A DNA stretch of 64,000 nucleotides, taken from contig NZ_LT629791.1 in NCBI RefSeq assembly GCF_900105925.1, forward strand, positions 4,992,001-5,056,000. Reading direction: 5' to 3'. This stretch comes from Jiangella alkaliphila (lineage in GTDB: Bacteria; Actinomycetota; Actinomycetes; Jiangellales; Jiangellaceae). The notes under the pieces were generated by a model that did not search any database, was not told the DNA's origin, and saw only the letters and a list, made by a program, of their open reading frames with translations. Of this stretch, positions 33,709 through 43,480 are shown piece after piece. A program made the position numbers and the translations under genes. Within the stretch, counting starts at the first letter, position 1. Every line of letters begins with the position of its first letter.

Positions 33709-34431
33709 ATGGTCTCCGCTGTCACCGCTCTCGTCGACGCCGCGCGGACGGCGCTGCGTGCGGCCGCCGATCCCGCGGCGGCCGAGCCGATGCGCGCGTA
33801 CATGAAGTCGGCCATGCCGTTCCTCGGCGTCCCCAAACCCGCCCGCACCGCAGCCCTGCGGCCGGTCTTCGCCGAGCATCGGGTCGACGACGGCGACGGC
33901 TGGCGGGCCGCGGTGCTCGTGCTCTGGGACGGCGCCGAGTTCCGCGAAGAGCGCTACGCCGCCGTCACGCTGGCGCAGCTCAAGCAGTACGCCGCGTACG
34001 CGACCCGCCCCGACGCGCTCGACGTCTACGACCACCTCGTCGTCACCGGCGCCTGGTGGGACTTCGTCGACGAGGTCGCCATCCGCTCCGTCGGCCCCGT
34101 CCTGCGCGCCCACCACGACGCCGTCGCGCCCGTCGTCAGGCGATGGGCCCGCGACGACGACCGCTGGCGGCGCCGCACGGCGGTCATCTGCCAGGTCGGC
34201 TTGAAGGGCGACGTCGACACCGCGCTGCTGGCCGAGGCCATCGAGGCGAACGTCCACGACAAGGACTTCTTCCTGCGCAAGGGCATCGGCTGGGCGCTGC
34301 GCCAGCACGCCAAGACCGACCCCGGCTGGGTGCGGGCGTTCGTCGCCGCGCACGAGGCTGACCTCTCGCCGTTGTCACGCCGCGAGGCACTGCGTAACAT
34401 CGACCCACCGAGTATTGTTACTCGTGGGTAG
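33709..34431 (+). CDS. AlkD-like DNA alkylation repair protein
   Basis: A 240-residue all-helical HEAT-like repeat protein beginning MVSAVTALVDAARTALRAAA, with YMKSAMPFLGVPKPAR, WWDFVDEVA and DKDFFLRKGIGWALRQHA, the family signatures of AlkD glycosylase-like proteins that remove or recognise N3/N7-alkylated bases. The upstream ATG at 33667 is discounted because a -10 lies between it and 33709. The last codons overlap the operator-like palindrome of fadA. Confidence 0.88.
   Translation: MVSAVTALVDAARTALRAAADPAAAEPMRAYMKSAMPFLGVPKPARTAALRPVFAEHRVDDGDGWRAAVLVLWDGAEFREERYAAVTLAQLKQYAAYATRPDALDVYDHLVVTGAWWDFVDEVAIRSVGPVLRAHHDAVAPVVRRWARDDDRWRRRTAVICQVGLKGDVDTALLAEAIEANVHDKDFFLRKGIGWALRQHAKTDPGWVRAFVAAHEADLSPLSRREALRNIDPPSIVTRG
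34409..34424. promoter_or_regulatory. Perfect dyad CGAGTA-TTGT-TACTCG before fadA
   Basis: The 6-bp arms are perfect and the core is AT-rich, unlike the surroundings. It lies 30 bp before fadA, inside the last codons of the AlkD-like gene. A TetR-family acyl-CoA-responsive repressor is a plausible ligand; that is inference. Confidence 0.5.
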
Positions 34432-34453
34432 CTTCTGAACCGAGGAGGGTCAC

Positions 34454-35680
34454 GTGCCACGCTCCACCAGGCCTGTTCGCGACGTGCTGTTCGTCGACGG
34501 CGTGCGTACGCCGTTCGGCAAGGCCGGCCCCAAGGGCATGTACCACGAGACCCGCGCCGACGATCTCGTCATCAACTGCATCCGCGAGCTGCTGCGCCGC
34601 AACCCGAGCCTCCCGCCCGAGCGCGTCGACGACGTCGCCATCGCCGCGACGACCCAGCTCGGCGACCAGGGCCTGACCATCGGGCGGACGGCGGCGCTGC
34701 TGGCCGGACTGCCCAAGTCGGTGCCCGGCTACGCCATCGACCGCATGTGCGCGGGCGCCATGACGGCGGTCACCACGACGGCCGGCGGCATCGCGTTCGG
34801 CGCCTACGACGTCGTCATCGCCGGCGGCGTCGAGCACATGGGCCGCCACCCCATGGGCGAGGGCGTCGACCCCAACCCGCGCATCCTCGCCGAGAAGCTG
34901 GTCGACCCGTCCGCGCTGGTCATGGGCAGCACGGCCGAGAACCTGCACGACCGCTTCCCGCACCTGAGCAAGGAGCGGGCCGACGTGTTCGCGGCGGCCA
35001 GCCAGGCCAAGTACGCCAAGGCGGTCGCCGACGGCAAGATCCAGCCCGACCTCGTGCCCGTCGCCACGCGCAGCGTCGAGCAGGGCTGGGGCCTGGCCAC
35101 GGCCGACGAGCCGCCGCGCCCCGGCACGACCGTCGACGACCTCGCCGGCCTCAAGACGCCGTTCCGCCCGCACGGACGGGTCACCGCCGGCAACGCCGCG
35201 GGGCTCAACGACGGCGCCACCGCGGCGCTGCTGGTCAGCGACGAGGCGGCCGCCGAGTTCGGGCTGACGCCGAAGATGCGGCTGGTCTCGTACTCCTTCG
35301 CCGGCGTCGAGCCCGAGGTCATGGGCGTCGGCCCGGTCCCGGCCACCGAAAAGGCGCTGGCCAAGGCCGGTCTCAGCATCGACGACATCGGGCTGTTCGA
35401 GATCAACGAGGCGTTCGCCGTCCAGGTGCTGGCGCTCCTCGATCACTTCGGCATCGCCGACGACGACCCCCGCGTCAACCCCTACGGCGGCGCCATCGCC
35501 GTCGGCCACCCGCTCGCCTCGTCCGGCGTCCGGCTGATGAACCAGCTGGCCCGCGAGTTCGAGGAGCACCCCGAGGTGCGCTACGGCGTCACCACCATGT
35601 GCATCGGCATCGGCATGGGCGGCACCGTCGTCTGGGAGAACCCGCACCACGCCGACTACTCCGAGGAGGCCGCGGCCTGA
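34454..35680 (+). CDS. fadA: Acetyl-CoA C-acyltransferase (thiolase)
   Basis: The 408-residue thiolase has the N-terminal catalytic cysteine in DRMCAGAMTAVT, GEGVDPNPRI-like loop, GEAHPLASSGVR-equivalent GHPLASSGVR and the C-terminal active-site CIGIGMGG. It cleaves 3-ketoacyl-CoA in beta-oxidation. GTG 34454 has GAGGAGG just upstream. Its stop overlaps the fadB ATG by one base (TGATG), typical of the alpha/beta complex pair. Confidence 0.95.
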   Translation: MPRSTRPVRDVLFVDGVRTPFGKAGPKGMYHETRADDLVINCIRELLRRNPSLPPERVDDVAIAATTQLGDQGLTIGRTAALLAGLPKSVPGYAIDRMCAGAMTAVTTTAGGIAFGAYDVVIAGGVEHMGRHPMGEGVDPNPRILAEKLVDPSALVMGSTAENLHDRFPHLSKERADVFAAASQAKYAKAVADGKIQPDLVPVATRSVEQGWGLATADEPPRPGTTVDDLAGLKTPFRPHGRVTAGNAAGLNDGATAALLVSDEAAAEFGLTPKMRLVSYSFAGVEPEVMGVGPVPATEKALAKAGLSIDDIGLFEINEAFAVQVLALLDHFGIADDDPRVNPYGGAIAVGHPLASSGVRLMNQLAREFEEHPEVRYGVTTMCIGIGMGGTVVWENPHHADYSEEAAA

Positions 35681-37791
35681 TGACCACCACTGATCTGGCC
35701 ACCGTCTTCCCCGACGAAGTCGTCACCACCGCGCACCTGCGCCTCGTCGAGCTGCCGCTGGGCGCCGGCAAGGCAGCGCTCATCACGCTCGACAACGGCC
35801 ACGACCACACCAAGCCGAACACGCTCGGCCCGGCCACGCTGCTCGGACTCGAGCAGGCCATCGACGCCGCCTACGCCGAGCCCGGCATCGTCGCCGTCGT
35901 CGTCACCGGCAAGCCGTTCATCCTCGCCGCCGGCGCCGACCTCAAGGGCATGGCGCTGGTGACCGAGCGGTCGCAGGCGGTCGCGCTCGGGCAGCTCGGG
36001 CACCGCGTGTTCGGCAAGCTCGCCGACGGCCCTGTGCCGACGTTCGCGCTGATCAACGGCATGGCGCTGGGCGGCGGGCTGGAGGTCGCGCTGCACTGCA
36101 CCTACCGCACGGTGTCCAAGGCGGCGCAGGGCATCGCACTGCCCGAGGTGTTCCTCGGCCTCGTCCCGGGCTGGGGCGGTGCCTGGCTGCTGCCGAACCT
36201 CATCGGCGCCGACAAGGCGGTCACCGTCATCATCGAGAACGCGCTGAACCAGAACCGCATGCTCCGCGGCCCGCAGGTGGCCCAGATAGGCATCGCCGAT
36301 GTCGCGCTCGACGGCGCCGACTTCATCGAGCGGTCGCTGCACTGGGCGGCGCAGGTGCTGCGCGGCGACGTCGTCGTGTCGCGGCCTGAGGTCGACCGGT
36401 CGGAGGCCGCCTGGGACGCCGCCGTAGCGCGGGGTCGCGCCGCCGCCGACGGCCGGCTGCACGGCGCCACGCCGGCCCCGTACCGCGCGCTCGACCTCAT
36501 CGCGGCCGCACGCACGGTCTCGCGCGACGACGGCTTCGCGGCCGAGGACGACGCGCTCGGCGACCTCATCATGGGCGACGACCTTCGCGCCGGCGTGTAC
36601 GCGTTCGACCTCACCCAGCGGCGGGCCAAGCGGCCGGCCGGCGCGCCCGACAAGTCGCTGGCCCGGCCGGTCACCAAGGTCGGCATCGTCGGCGCCGGGC
36701 TCATGGCCAGCCAGCTGGCGCTGCTGTTCGTCCGGCGGCTCGAGGTGCCCGTCGTCCTGACCGACCTCGACGCCGAGCGGGTCGACAAGGGCGTCGGCTG
36801 GGTGCACGCCGAGATCGACAAGCTGGCCGGCAAGGGCCGGCTGTCGCCCGACGCGCGGAACAAGCTGACCGCGCTGGTCACCGGCTCGACCGACAAGGCC
36901 GTCTTCGCCGACGCCGACCTCGTCATCGAGGCCGTGTTCGAGGAGATGAAGGTCAAGCAGCAGGTCTTCGCCGACCTCGAGGCCGTTGTCTCCCCCGAGT
37001 GCGTGCTGGCCACCAACACGTCGTCGCTGTCGATCACCGACATGGCGTCCGGCCTGCGGCACCCCGAGCGCGTCGTCGGGTTCCACTTCTTCAACCCGGT
37101 GGCCGTGCTGCCGCTGGTCGAGGTGGTCCGCGCCGGCGCGACCGACGACGCGACGCTGGCGACGGCGCTGGCGGTCGGCAAGACGCTGAAGAAGTCGTGC
37201 GTGCTGGTCAAGGACGCCCCGGCGTTCGTCGTCAACCGGGTGCTGACCCGGTTCATCGGCGAGATCACCCGCGCGGCCGACGAGGGCACTCCGCTCGACG
37301 TCGCCGACAACGCACTCGCGCCGCTCGGCCTGCCGATGTCGCCGTTCGTCCTCCTCCAGCTGGTCGGCCCGGCCGTCGCCCTCCACGTCGCCGAGACCCT
37401 CCACGACGCCTACCCCGAGCGCTTCCCGGTGTCCGAGAACCTGCGCCGCCTGGTCGCGGCCGGCAAGCCCGGCATCTGGTCGTGGAACGAGCAGGGCAAG
37501 CCCTACCTCGACGAGTCGACCGCCGCGCTGTTCGAGCAGGGCGATGCCGCGCTGACGTCGGACGAAGTACGCGAGCGGGCGCTCGCCGCGGTCGCCGACG
37601 AGATCCGCCTCATGCTCGACGAGGGCGTTGTCGCCGAGGCGCAGGACATCGACCTGTGCATGCTGCTCGGCGCCGGCTGGCCGTTCCACCTGGGCGGCAT
37701 CACGCCGTACCTCGATCGCAGCGGTGTCGCCGAGCGGGCCACCGGCCGGCGCTTCCTCCAGCCCGGCGTCGCGAGCGTCGTGCCTAGCTGA
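35680..37791 (+). CDS. fadB: Multifunctional fatty-acid oxidation protein (enoyl-CoA hydratase/3-hydroxyacyl-CoA dehydrogenase)
   Basis: A 703-residue fusion: an enoyl-CoA hydratase half (FILAAGADLKGMAL, INGMALGGGLEVALHC, ALPEVFLGLVPGWGGAWLLP) and, from about 330, a dehydrogenase half (VGIVGAGLMASQLALLF, ECVLATNTSSLSITDMA, GFHFFNPVAVLPLVEVV). It works with the upstream thiolase in beta-oxidation. The pair resembles the actinobacterial unit next to RNase D and dxs, though several genes intervene here. Confidence 0.95.
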   Translation: MTTTDLATVFPDEVVTTAHLRLVELPLGAGKAALITLDNGHDHTKPNTLGPATLLGLEQAIDAAYAEPGIVAVVVTGKPFILAAGADLKGMALVTERSQAVALGQLGHRVFGKLADGPVPTFALINGMALGGGLEVALHCTYRTVSKAAQGIALPEVFLGLVPGWGGAWLLPNLIGADKAVTVIIENALNQNRMLRGPQVAQIGIADVALDGADFIERSLHWAAQVLRGDVVVSRPEVDRSEAAWDAAVARGRAAADGRLHGATPAPYRALDLIAAARTVSRDDGFAAEDDALGDLIMGDDLRAGVYAFDLTQRRAKRPAGAPDKSLARPVTKVGIVGAGLMASQLALLFVRRLEVPVVLTDLDAERVDKGVGWVHAEIDKLAGKGRLSPDARNKLTALVTGSTDKAVFADADLVIEAVFEEMKVKQQVFADLEAVVSPECVLATNTSSLSITDMASGLRHPERVVGFHFFNPVAVLPLVEVVRAGATDDATLATALAVGKTLKKSCVLVKDAPAFVVNRVLTRFIGEITRAADEGTPLDVADNALAPLGLPMSPFVLLQLVGPAVALHVAETLHDAYPERFPVSENLRRLVAAGKPGIWSWNEQGKPYLDESTAALFEQGDAALTSDEVRERALAAVADEIRLMLDEGVVAEAQDIDLCMLLGAGWPFHLGGITPYLDRSGVAERATGRRFLQPGVASVVPS

Positions 37792-37881
37792 CGGCCGGCG
37801 CCGTCCGGCCGGTCCTCTCCCGGATGCAACACCTGCCCCCGAGGGTGGCGTTGACTGAGTAGAGGGAGAGGAGCCGGCCGG

Positions 37882-38373
37882 GTGAGCACGCCGCCGTTCG
37901 AGGAGTGGGCCCACCGGGCCGGGCCCGGGCTGCGGCGCATCGCCGGCCTGCTGTGCGACCACGCCGCCGACGCCGATGACCTCGTCCAGGAGACGCTGGT
38001 CAAGGTGTATCTGCGCTGGTCCCGGATCAGCCGCCTGGAGAGTCCGGACGGCTACGTCCGGACGATGCTGGTCAACCAGCACGTGTCGATGCGCCGGTCG
38101 CAGAGCCGCGACCGGCGGGGCCGGCGCTGGCCCGGTGCTCCGGCCGCGGTCGAGGATCGCGTGCCGCGCGTCGTCGACCGGTCGGCCCTGGCCGGCGCGC
38201 TGGCCGAGCTGGGCGCACGGCAGCGCGCGGTCGTCGTGCTGCGGTATTACTGCGACCTCTCCGACGAGCAGATCGCCGACGCCCTCGGCTGCAGCCCCAA
38301 GACCGTCCGCAGCCAGGCGTCGCGCGCCCTCGCCCGGCTGCGCACGACGGCGGCCGTCGAGGAACTCGGCTGA
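37882..38373 (+). CDS. SigE-family ECF sigma factor
   Basis: The 163-residue protein has region 2 (AGLLCDHAADADDLVQETLV) and region 4 (QRAVVVLRYYCDLSDEQIAD, then GCSPKTVRSQASRALARL). It is intact, unlike the paralogue at 22889-23391, and the comparison shows where that gene lost its frame. GAGGAG lies upstream of GTG 37882. The gene after it encodes a membrane protein of the usual partner type. Confidence 0.9.
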   Translation: MSTPPFEEWAHRAGPGLRRIAGLLCDHAADADDLVQETLVKVYLRWSRISRLESPDGYVRTMLVNQHVSMRRSQSRDRRGRRWPGAPAAVEDRVPRVVDRSALAGALAELGARQRAVVVLRYYCDLSDEQIADALGCSPKTVRSQASRALARLRTTAAVEELG

Positions 38374-38392
38374 GCGCGGGAGGAGACCCGAT

Positions 38393-39004
38393 ATGGACGA
38401 ACAGGCACTGCGGGAGGCGCTGCGGTCCGAGGCGGCCGACCAGCCCTTCGACCCGGCCGCCGTCGACCGCGCCGTCGAACGTGGGCGGTCCCAACGACGC
38501 CGCCGGCGGACGACGCTGCTCGCGGTCGTTCCGGTGGTCACCCTGGCGGTCGCCGGCGCCGGCGCGGCGGCGCTCGCCTGGCTACCCGGCGATCCCCCGA
38601 CCGCGCGCAGCGCCGGTGACGCCGCCGTGGCCCGTCCGGTCCAGCTGCTGACCTGGCCAGAGCCGGACGGCGTCGGTGTCGCCATGGAGGCGCTCTACCA
38701 AGGCACGCTCACGGTGACCGACAACGGCTGTGTCGCCCTCGGGGGCATCGCCGAATCGCATCCCGTCATCCCGGTCGCGTGGCCGCCCGGCTGGAGCGTC
38801 GCCAGGGATGGCGACGGACGTGCGGCGCTCTTCGACGAGACGGGCCGGCTCCGCGCCCGCGAAGGCGACGCGATCGGCATCGGCGGCGGCAACCTCGACT
38901 ACGACAACGGGCTGATGCCCATCGACCCGAACCACCCGTGCGCTCTCGGCGATACCCGGTACTTCTTCGCGAGCGGCGAGCTGTCCGCCGAGGCCCAGCC
39001 CTAG
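38393..39004 (+). CDS. Membrane-anchored partner of SigE-family factor
   Basis: The 203-residue protein starts MDEQALREALRSEAADQPF, has an Arg-rich patch (GRSQRRRRRTT), one helix (LLAVVPVVTLAVAGAGAAAL) and a mainly extracellular domain with two cysteines. Architecture and gene order mirror 23388-24110. It is likely an anti-sigma or sensor for the preceding factor. ATG 38393 has AGGAG upstream. The stop is shared (CTAG) with the convergent permease. Confidence 0.75.
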   Translation: MDEQALREALRSEAADQPFDPAAVDRAVERGRSQRRRRRTTLLAVVPVVTLAVAGAGAAALAWLPGDPPTARSAGDAAVARPVQLLTWPEPDGVGVAMEALYQGTLTVTDNGCVALGGIAESHPVIPVAWPPGWSVARDGDGRAALFDETGRLRAREGDAIGIGGGNLDYDNGLMPIDPNHPCALGDTRYFFASGELSAEAQP

Positions 39005-40179
39005 CGCGACGGCGATCCGAGCGGGGACGGCGGGTCGGCGGAGGGCGGTGCGGTCGCGTCGACGGGCGGTGGTTGGCCGTCCTCGCCGGGTGGTTCACCG
39101 CTCTCGGCCAGTTCGCGCGCCCGCGTGACCCGTCTCCACGCCAGGACGGCCGCGGCGATGGCGCCCGACACCGGGACGGCGAGGAACAGGCCGACCAGGC
39201 CGAACGCCGCGGCTGCTGCCGTCGTGAGGATCAGCGTGACGACCGGGTGGAAGTTGAGCGCTCGCGACATCAGCAGCGGCGAGAGGATGTTGCCCTCGAT
39301 CTGCTGCACCACGACGACGATGCCCAGTGCCCACAGCGACGTCGTGAAGCCGCCGGAGAACAGCGCGACCAGCACCGCCACCGCCCCCGCCAGCGTGGCG
39401 CCGACCAGCGGGATGTAGGCCATGATGAACGTCAGCGCGCCGATCGGCACCGCAAGCGGCACGTCGAGGATCAGCAGGCCGACGCCGATCAGCACGCCGT
39501 CGACCAGACCGGTCAGCGTCGAGGCGTAGAACCAGTTGCCGGCGGTGCGCATCGACGCCCGGAAGGCGGCATCGGCCGGGTCGCGGTGCGTCGGGGCCAG
39601 CGCCGCCACGAACTGCTTCCACAGCTTGTCGCCGCTGGTCAGCGCGAAGATGGCGAAGAATGTCGCGATGAGGATGACGGTGACGAAGTTGCCGACCAGC
39701 GACAGCCCGCCCACCGCGGCACTCGTGACGTCGCCCAGCACGTCGCCGAGCCGCGACTCCAGTTCGTCCAGCAGGTCCTGGACGTTCTGGGTGTCCATGC
39801 CGAACGGCCCGTCCTCGAGCCAGCGGTTGATCTCGCTGACCGAGCCGGTGATGGCGTCGACCATGCGCGGCCAGGAGTCGACCACCTCGGTGACGACGAA
39901 GACCAGCAGCCCGGCGAAGAAGGCCAGGAACAGCAGCACGCACATCAGCGCCGCCAGCACGGCCGGCACGCGTTTGCTGCGCAGCCACCGGGCCAGCGGC
40001 CACAACAGCGCCACCTCGGCGAAGCCCAGCACGACCGCCGTGGCGATGAACTGCACCTGCAGGACCAGCCACATCGCGGCGGCGATGGCCACTCCGATGA
40101 TGAGCAGGCGCAGCGCGATGATGGATTCGGGCCGCAGCCAGTCAGGGTCCGGACGGCGTCCGGGAGGGTTAATGGTCAC
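39001..40179 (-). CDS. AI-2E family permease (PerM-type)
   Basis: The 392-residue protein has about eight hydrophobic helices, an extracytoplasmic-type middle region (RLGDVLGDVTSAAVGGLS), and ALTFIMAYIPLVGATLAGAV plus GNILSPLLMSRALNFHPVV, diagnostic of the AI-2E/PerM family. The C-terminus is Pro-rich and polar. It starts at GTG 40179, three bases after the dxs stop, so it is co-transcribed with dxs. Transport substrate unknown. Confidence 0.88.
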   Translation of the reverse strand: MTINPPGRRPDPDWLRPESIIALRLLIIGVAIAAAMWLVLQVQFIATAVVLGFAEVALLWPLARWLRSKRVPAVLAALMCVLLFLAFFAGLLVFVVTEVVDSWPRMVDAITGSVSEINRWLEDGPFGMDTQNVQDLLDELESRLGDVLGDVTSAAVGGLSLVGNFVTVILIATFFAIFALTSGDKLWKQFVAALAPTHRDPADAAFRASMRTAGNWFYASTLTGLVDGVLIGVGLLILDVPLAVPIGALTFIMAYIPLVGATLAGAVAVLVALFSGGFTTSLWALGIVVVVQQIEGNILSPLLMSRALNFHPVVTLILTTAAAAAFGLVGLFLAVPVSGAIAAAVLAWRRVTRARELAESGEPPGEDGQPPPVDATAPPSADPPSPLGSPSR

Positions 40180-40182
40180 CGA

Positions 40183-42099
40183 TCACACCGTCGTCGTTCG
40201 GTCATGGGGCGTGCTGTCGAGCGCCGCGACCAGCCCGGACACCTCACGCGCGAGGTCCTGCGCGGTGAGTCCGGCGGCGGCGAGGATCTCGTCGCGCTTG
40301 GCGTGGTCGAGGAAGCGCTGCGGCAGGCCGTGGTCGTGTACCGGGACGGCGACCCCGGCGTCGCGGAGCAGCTGGGCCAGCACCGACCCGACTCCCCCGA
40401 CCCGGCCGTTGTCCTCGATGGTCACGACCAGCCGGTGCTGCCGGGCGAGCTCGACGAGCGCGGCGTCGAGCGGCTTCACCCAGCGCGGGTCGACGACGGT
40501 GACGCCGACGCCTTGCGCCTGGAGCCGCTGCGCGGTGTCGACGCCGACCTTGCCCATGGCGCCGACGGCGACCAGCAGCACGTCGCGCGTCTCGGCGCGG
40601 GCCAGCACGTCGACCGTGCCGATGCGCTCGAGTGCCGGGACGTCCGGGCCGACGGCGCCCTTGGAGAACCGCACGACGGTGGGCGCGTCGTCGACGTCGA
40701 GCGCCTCGGCGAACAGCTCGGCCAGCTGCTCGCCGTCGCGCGGCGCGGCCAGCCGCAGGCCGGGCACGACCTGCAGGATCGACATGTCCCACATGCCGTT
40801 GTGCGACGGCCCGTCGTTGCCGGTGACGCCGGCGCGGTCGAGCACGAACGTCACGCCGGCCTTGTGCAGGGCGCAGTCCATCAGCACCTGGTCGAACGCG
40901 CGGTTGAGGAACGTCGCGTAGACCGCGACCACCGGGTGCAGGCCCATCGCCGCCATGCCGGCCGCCGAGGTGGCCGCGTGCTGCTCGGCGATGCCGACGT
41001 CGAAACAGCGGTCCGGGAACGCCTGGGCGAACGGCTCGAGCCCGGTCGGTCCGAGCATCGCGGCCGTGACGGCGACGACGTCGGGCCGGTCTCTTCCGGC
41101 GCGCACCAGCGCCTCGCTGAAGACGTCCGTCCACTCGCGCACCGGCTTGCCCGCGGGGGCGCCGGTGGCGGGATCGAACGGCCGCGGGCTGTGCATCTGG
41201 TCGGCCTCGTCGCGCAGGGCGGGGTCGTAGCCGAACCCCTTCTGCGTCAGGCAGTGCACCAGCACCGGCCCGCCGAACTTCTTCGCCTGCGTCAGCGCCT
41301 GCTCGACCTGCGCGCGGTCGTGCCCGTCGATGGGCCCGATGTACTTGAGCCCGAGATCCTCGAACATGCCCTGCGGCGCCAGCAGGTCCTTCAGGCCCTT
41401 CTTGACCCCGTGCAGCGCGTCGTAGAGGGGCTGGCCGACCAGCGCGGTGCGGCCGAGCGTCCGCTTGACGACGTCGAGCGCCTGTTCGTAGCGCGGGTCG
41501 GTGCGCAGCCCGGTCAGGTGGCGGGCCAGCCCGCCGACGGTCGGCGAGTACGAGCGGCCGTTGTCGTTGACGATGATGACGAGCGGCCGGCGGTCGGGGC
41601 CGGTCTGCGGCCCGCCGGCGATGTTGTTCAGCGCCTCCCAGGCCATGCCGCCGGTCAGCGCGCCGTCGCCGATGAACGCGACGACGGTGCGGTCGCGCTC
41701 GCCGCGCACCGCGAACGCCTTGGCCATGCCGTCGGCGTAGGACAGCGCCGTCGACGCATGCGAGTTCTCGACCCAGTCGTGCTCGCTCTCGGCCCGGCTC
41801 GGGTACCCGGACAGCCCGCCGGACTGCTTGAGCCGCGTGAAGTCTTGCCGGCCGGTGAGCATCTTGTGCACGTAGGCCTGGTGGCCGGTGTCGAAGACGA
41901 TGGGGTCGCGCGGGGAGTCGAACACCCGGTGCGCCGCGATGGTCAGCTCGACGACGCCGAGGTTCGGTCCGAGGTGGCCGCCGTTGGAGGCGCAGGTCGC
42001 CACCAGCCGGTCGCGGATCTCCGCGGCCAGCGACTCGAGCTCGTCATCGGACAATGCCCGCAGGTCGCGGGGGTCCTTGATGCGGTCGAGAAGTCCCAC
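40183..42099 (-). CDS. dxs: 1-deoxy-D-xylulose-5-phosphate synthase
   Basis: The 638-residue thiamine-diphosphate enzyme shows [37 protein letters not shown] (ThDP/Mg-binding), [18 protein letters not shown] and the C-terminal transketolase domain. It commits pyruvate and glyceraldehyde 3-phosphate to the MEP isoprenoid pathway. GTG 42099 lies eight bases after GGAGG. It is divergent from the four-helix protein gene and followed by an AI-2E permease. Confidence 0.95.
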   Translation of the reverse strand: MGLLDRIKDPRDLRALSDDELESLAAEIRDRLVATCASNGGHLGPNLGVVELTIAAHRVFDSPRDPIVFDTGHQAYVHKMLTGRQDFTRLKQSGGLSGYPSRAESEHDWVENSHASTALSYADGMAKAFAVRGERDRTVVAFIGDGALTGGMAWEALNNIAGGPQTGPDRRPLVIIVNDNGRSYSPTVGGLARHLTGLRTDPRYEQALDVVKRTLGRTALVGQPLYDALHGVKKGLKDLLAPQGMFEDLGLKYIGPIDGHDRAQVEQALTQAKKFGGPVLVHCLTQKGFGYDPALRDEADQMHSPRPFDPATGAPAGKPVREWTDVFSEALVRAGRDRPDVVAVTAAMLGPTGLEPFAQAFPDRCFDVGIAEQHAATSAAGMAAMGLHPVVAVYATFLNRAFDQVLMDCALHKAGVTFVLDRAGVTGNDGPSHNGMWDMSILQVVPGLRLAAPRDGEQLAELFAEALDVDDAPTVVRFSKGAVGPDVPALERIGTVDVLARAETRDVLLVAVGAMGKVGVDTAQRLQAQGVGVTVVDPRWVKPLDAALVELARQHRLVVTIEDNGRVGGVGSVLAQLLRDAGVAVPVHDHGLPQRFLDHAKRDEILAAAGLTAQDLAREVSGLVAALDSTPHDRTTTV

Positions 42100-42136
42100 G
42101 CGTGCTGCCTCCAAGTCGCGCCGGTGCTGACTGCCG

Positions 42137-42142
42137 AGTCTA
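42137..42142 (-). promoter_or_regulatory. Candidate -10 TAGACT for dxs
   Basis: On the minus strand TAGACT lies 37 bp upstream of the dxs start and within the GAGTC...GACTC dyad (42136-42164). No clear -35 is visible. Confidence 0.35.
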
Positions 42143-42180
42143 GAGGGCGAACGACTCTCGATCACGTTCAGGTGTCGTTG

Positions 42181-42210
42181 TTGAGCGCGCGGCGCGCGGG
42201 CCACTACCCT
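42181..42210 (+). promoter_or_regulatory. Promoter TTGAGC-18-TACCCT for leaderless membrane-protein gene
   Basis: TTGAGC (42181-42186), an 18-bp spacer and TACCCT (42205-42210) precede GTG 42217 by six bases, without a ribosome site. This is a good leaderless promoter. Confidence 0.55.
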
Positions 42211-42216
42211 TCCGCT

Positions 42217-42711
42217 GTGTCTCACGAGGAACGGGCGTGGGGGCCGGTCGCCCGACTGGGACGCCGAGCCACCGGAGCCATCATCGCCGGAGCCGGCACG
42301 CTGATGTGCGCGCTCAGCGCCTATCTGTCGTGGTACGGCGACCGCGCGCCATACGAACTGCCCATCCGGCACCTGGCCGAGACCGGCGCCCCCGGCGCGG
42401 CCAGCGGCTACTGGGCGTCGGTCGCGGCGCCGCTGGCGGTGGTCGGTGCGCTGGGCCTGCTCGGCGCGCTCGTGCGGTTCCGCTTCCTGCTGGTCCTGGC
42501 CTGGATGGTCGGGGTCGCGACGCTCGCCCTGTGGGGGCTGATGCGGGCCATCGGCAACGCGACCGACAACGCGCCGGCGGGCGTCGGGACGGGTGCCGGC
42601 GTGTGGCTGTGCGCGATCGGGCTGCTGGCGATCCTCGTCGGCGTCGTCGTCATGGGTCCACGCAAGGAAGAGGTCGACGCCCCGCTGCGGATGTTCGGCG
42701 ACGACAGCTGA
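42217..42711 (+). CDS. Four-helix membrane protein, tandem paralogue 1
   Basis: The 164-residue protein has four hydrophobic helices: [60 protein letters not shown] and [20 protein letters not shown]. Between helices 1 and 2 is an outside loop with WYGDR and a periodic PIRHL. Helix lengths and the SYLxWY loop match the next gene, so the pair arose by duplication. GTG 42217 is leaderless. Function unknown. Confidence 0.75.
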   Translation: MSHEERAWGPVARLGRRATGAIIAGAGTLMCALSAYLSWYGDRAPYELPIRHLAETGAPGAASGYWASVAAPLAVVGALGLLGALVRFRFLLVLAWMVGVATLALWGLMRAIGNATDNAPAGVGTGAGVWLCAIGLLAILVGVVVMGPRKEEVDAPLRMFGDDS

Positions 42712-42882
42712 CCCCGTCCCGCCGGCTGGGTCGTGGCAGCGCCGACGCCGGGTGCGTCTCGGCAGTGAGGCGCTCTGCCGTGCGCGGTGCCGGTGCGCGT
42801 GGCACAGTGGAACTGCGGCCGGTGCCGCCCGGCGCAAGGCCGTGAACGAGTCGTCTGGACCCTCGATGAGGAGGCGATCCAC

Positions 42883-43350
42883 ATGACCACACGCCAACGT
42901 GCCTCCGGCGCGGTCGTCGCCGTGGTCGGCGCCCTGGGCGTCACCGCCAGCAGCTACCTCGACTGGTACGACGGTCGCGACGCGACCGACATCCCACTCG
43001 AGCGGCTCTTCCAGACCGACGCCGTCGGCCTGCCGTCGTCCTACTGGAACTCGATGGCGCTGGCGCTCGCGGTGGTCGGCCTGCTGGGCGTGCTCGGTGC
43101 GCTGCTGCTGTCACGGTTCGTCCTCCTCCTGGGCTGGCTGATCGGCGCGGCGACCCTGGCGCTCTGGATCGTGATGTCCGTCAACGACAACTCCCTCTCC
43201 TTCTCGGCCGGCGACCTCCAGGCCGGCGCCTGGCTCTGCGGCGTCGCGCTGCTGGTCCTGCTCGTCGGGATCATCGGCACGGGCCGCTCCCAGCGCTCCG
43301 ACGACGAGACGCCCACCCGCGCCGAACCCGTCCCACCCCCAGAACCCTGA
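42883..43350 (+). CDS. Four-helix membrane protein, tandem paralogue 2
   Basis: The 155-residue protein has the same plan: [77 protein letters not shown], and a loop with [15 protein letters not shown] equivalent to the first copy. GAGGAGG precedes ATG 42883, so it has its own translation signal. It ends in a polar Pro-rich tail. Function unknown. Confidence 0.75.
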   Translation: MTTRQRASGAVVAVVGALGVTASSYLDWYDGRDATDIPLERLFQTDAVGLPSSYWNSMALALAVVGLLGVLGALLLSRFVLLLGWLIGAATLALWIVMSVNDNSLSFSAGDLQAGAWLCGVALLVLLVGIIGTGRSQRSDDETPTRAEPVPPPEP

Positions 43351-43408
43351 CGTCGCATCCCGGGTGTGGCGCGCGTCCCGGCCCCACGTCGCCTCCTGGT
43401 CCCACGGA

Positions 43409-43476
43409 ACGTCCTGGTCTCACGTCACGCTGTGGAGGCAATTCCGGCCGAAACACGTCACGGCAGACCAGGACGT
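43409..43476. terminator. Perfect 12-bp inverted repeat between convergent genes
   Basis: ACGTCCTGGTCT (43409-43420) and AGACCAGGACGT (43465-43476) are exact complements with a 44-nt loop, just after the second membrane protein and just before the end of the convergent AbiEi-like gene. A related CCTCCTGGTCCCACG copy lies 25 bp upstream. Confidence 0.55.
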
Positions 43477-43480
43477 GACG

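Noticed and set aside
38779-42711. A 1310-codon open frame across the AI-2E and dxs genes
   Set aside because: Only the last 164 codons look like protein; the rest is antisense to real genes, open because of GC-rich third positions.
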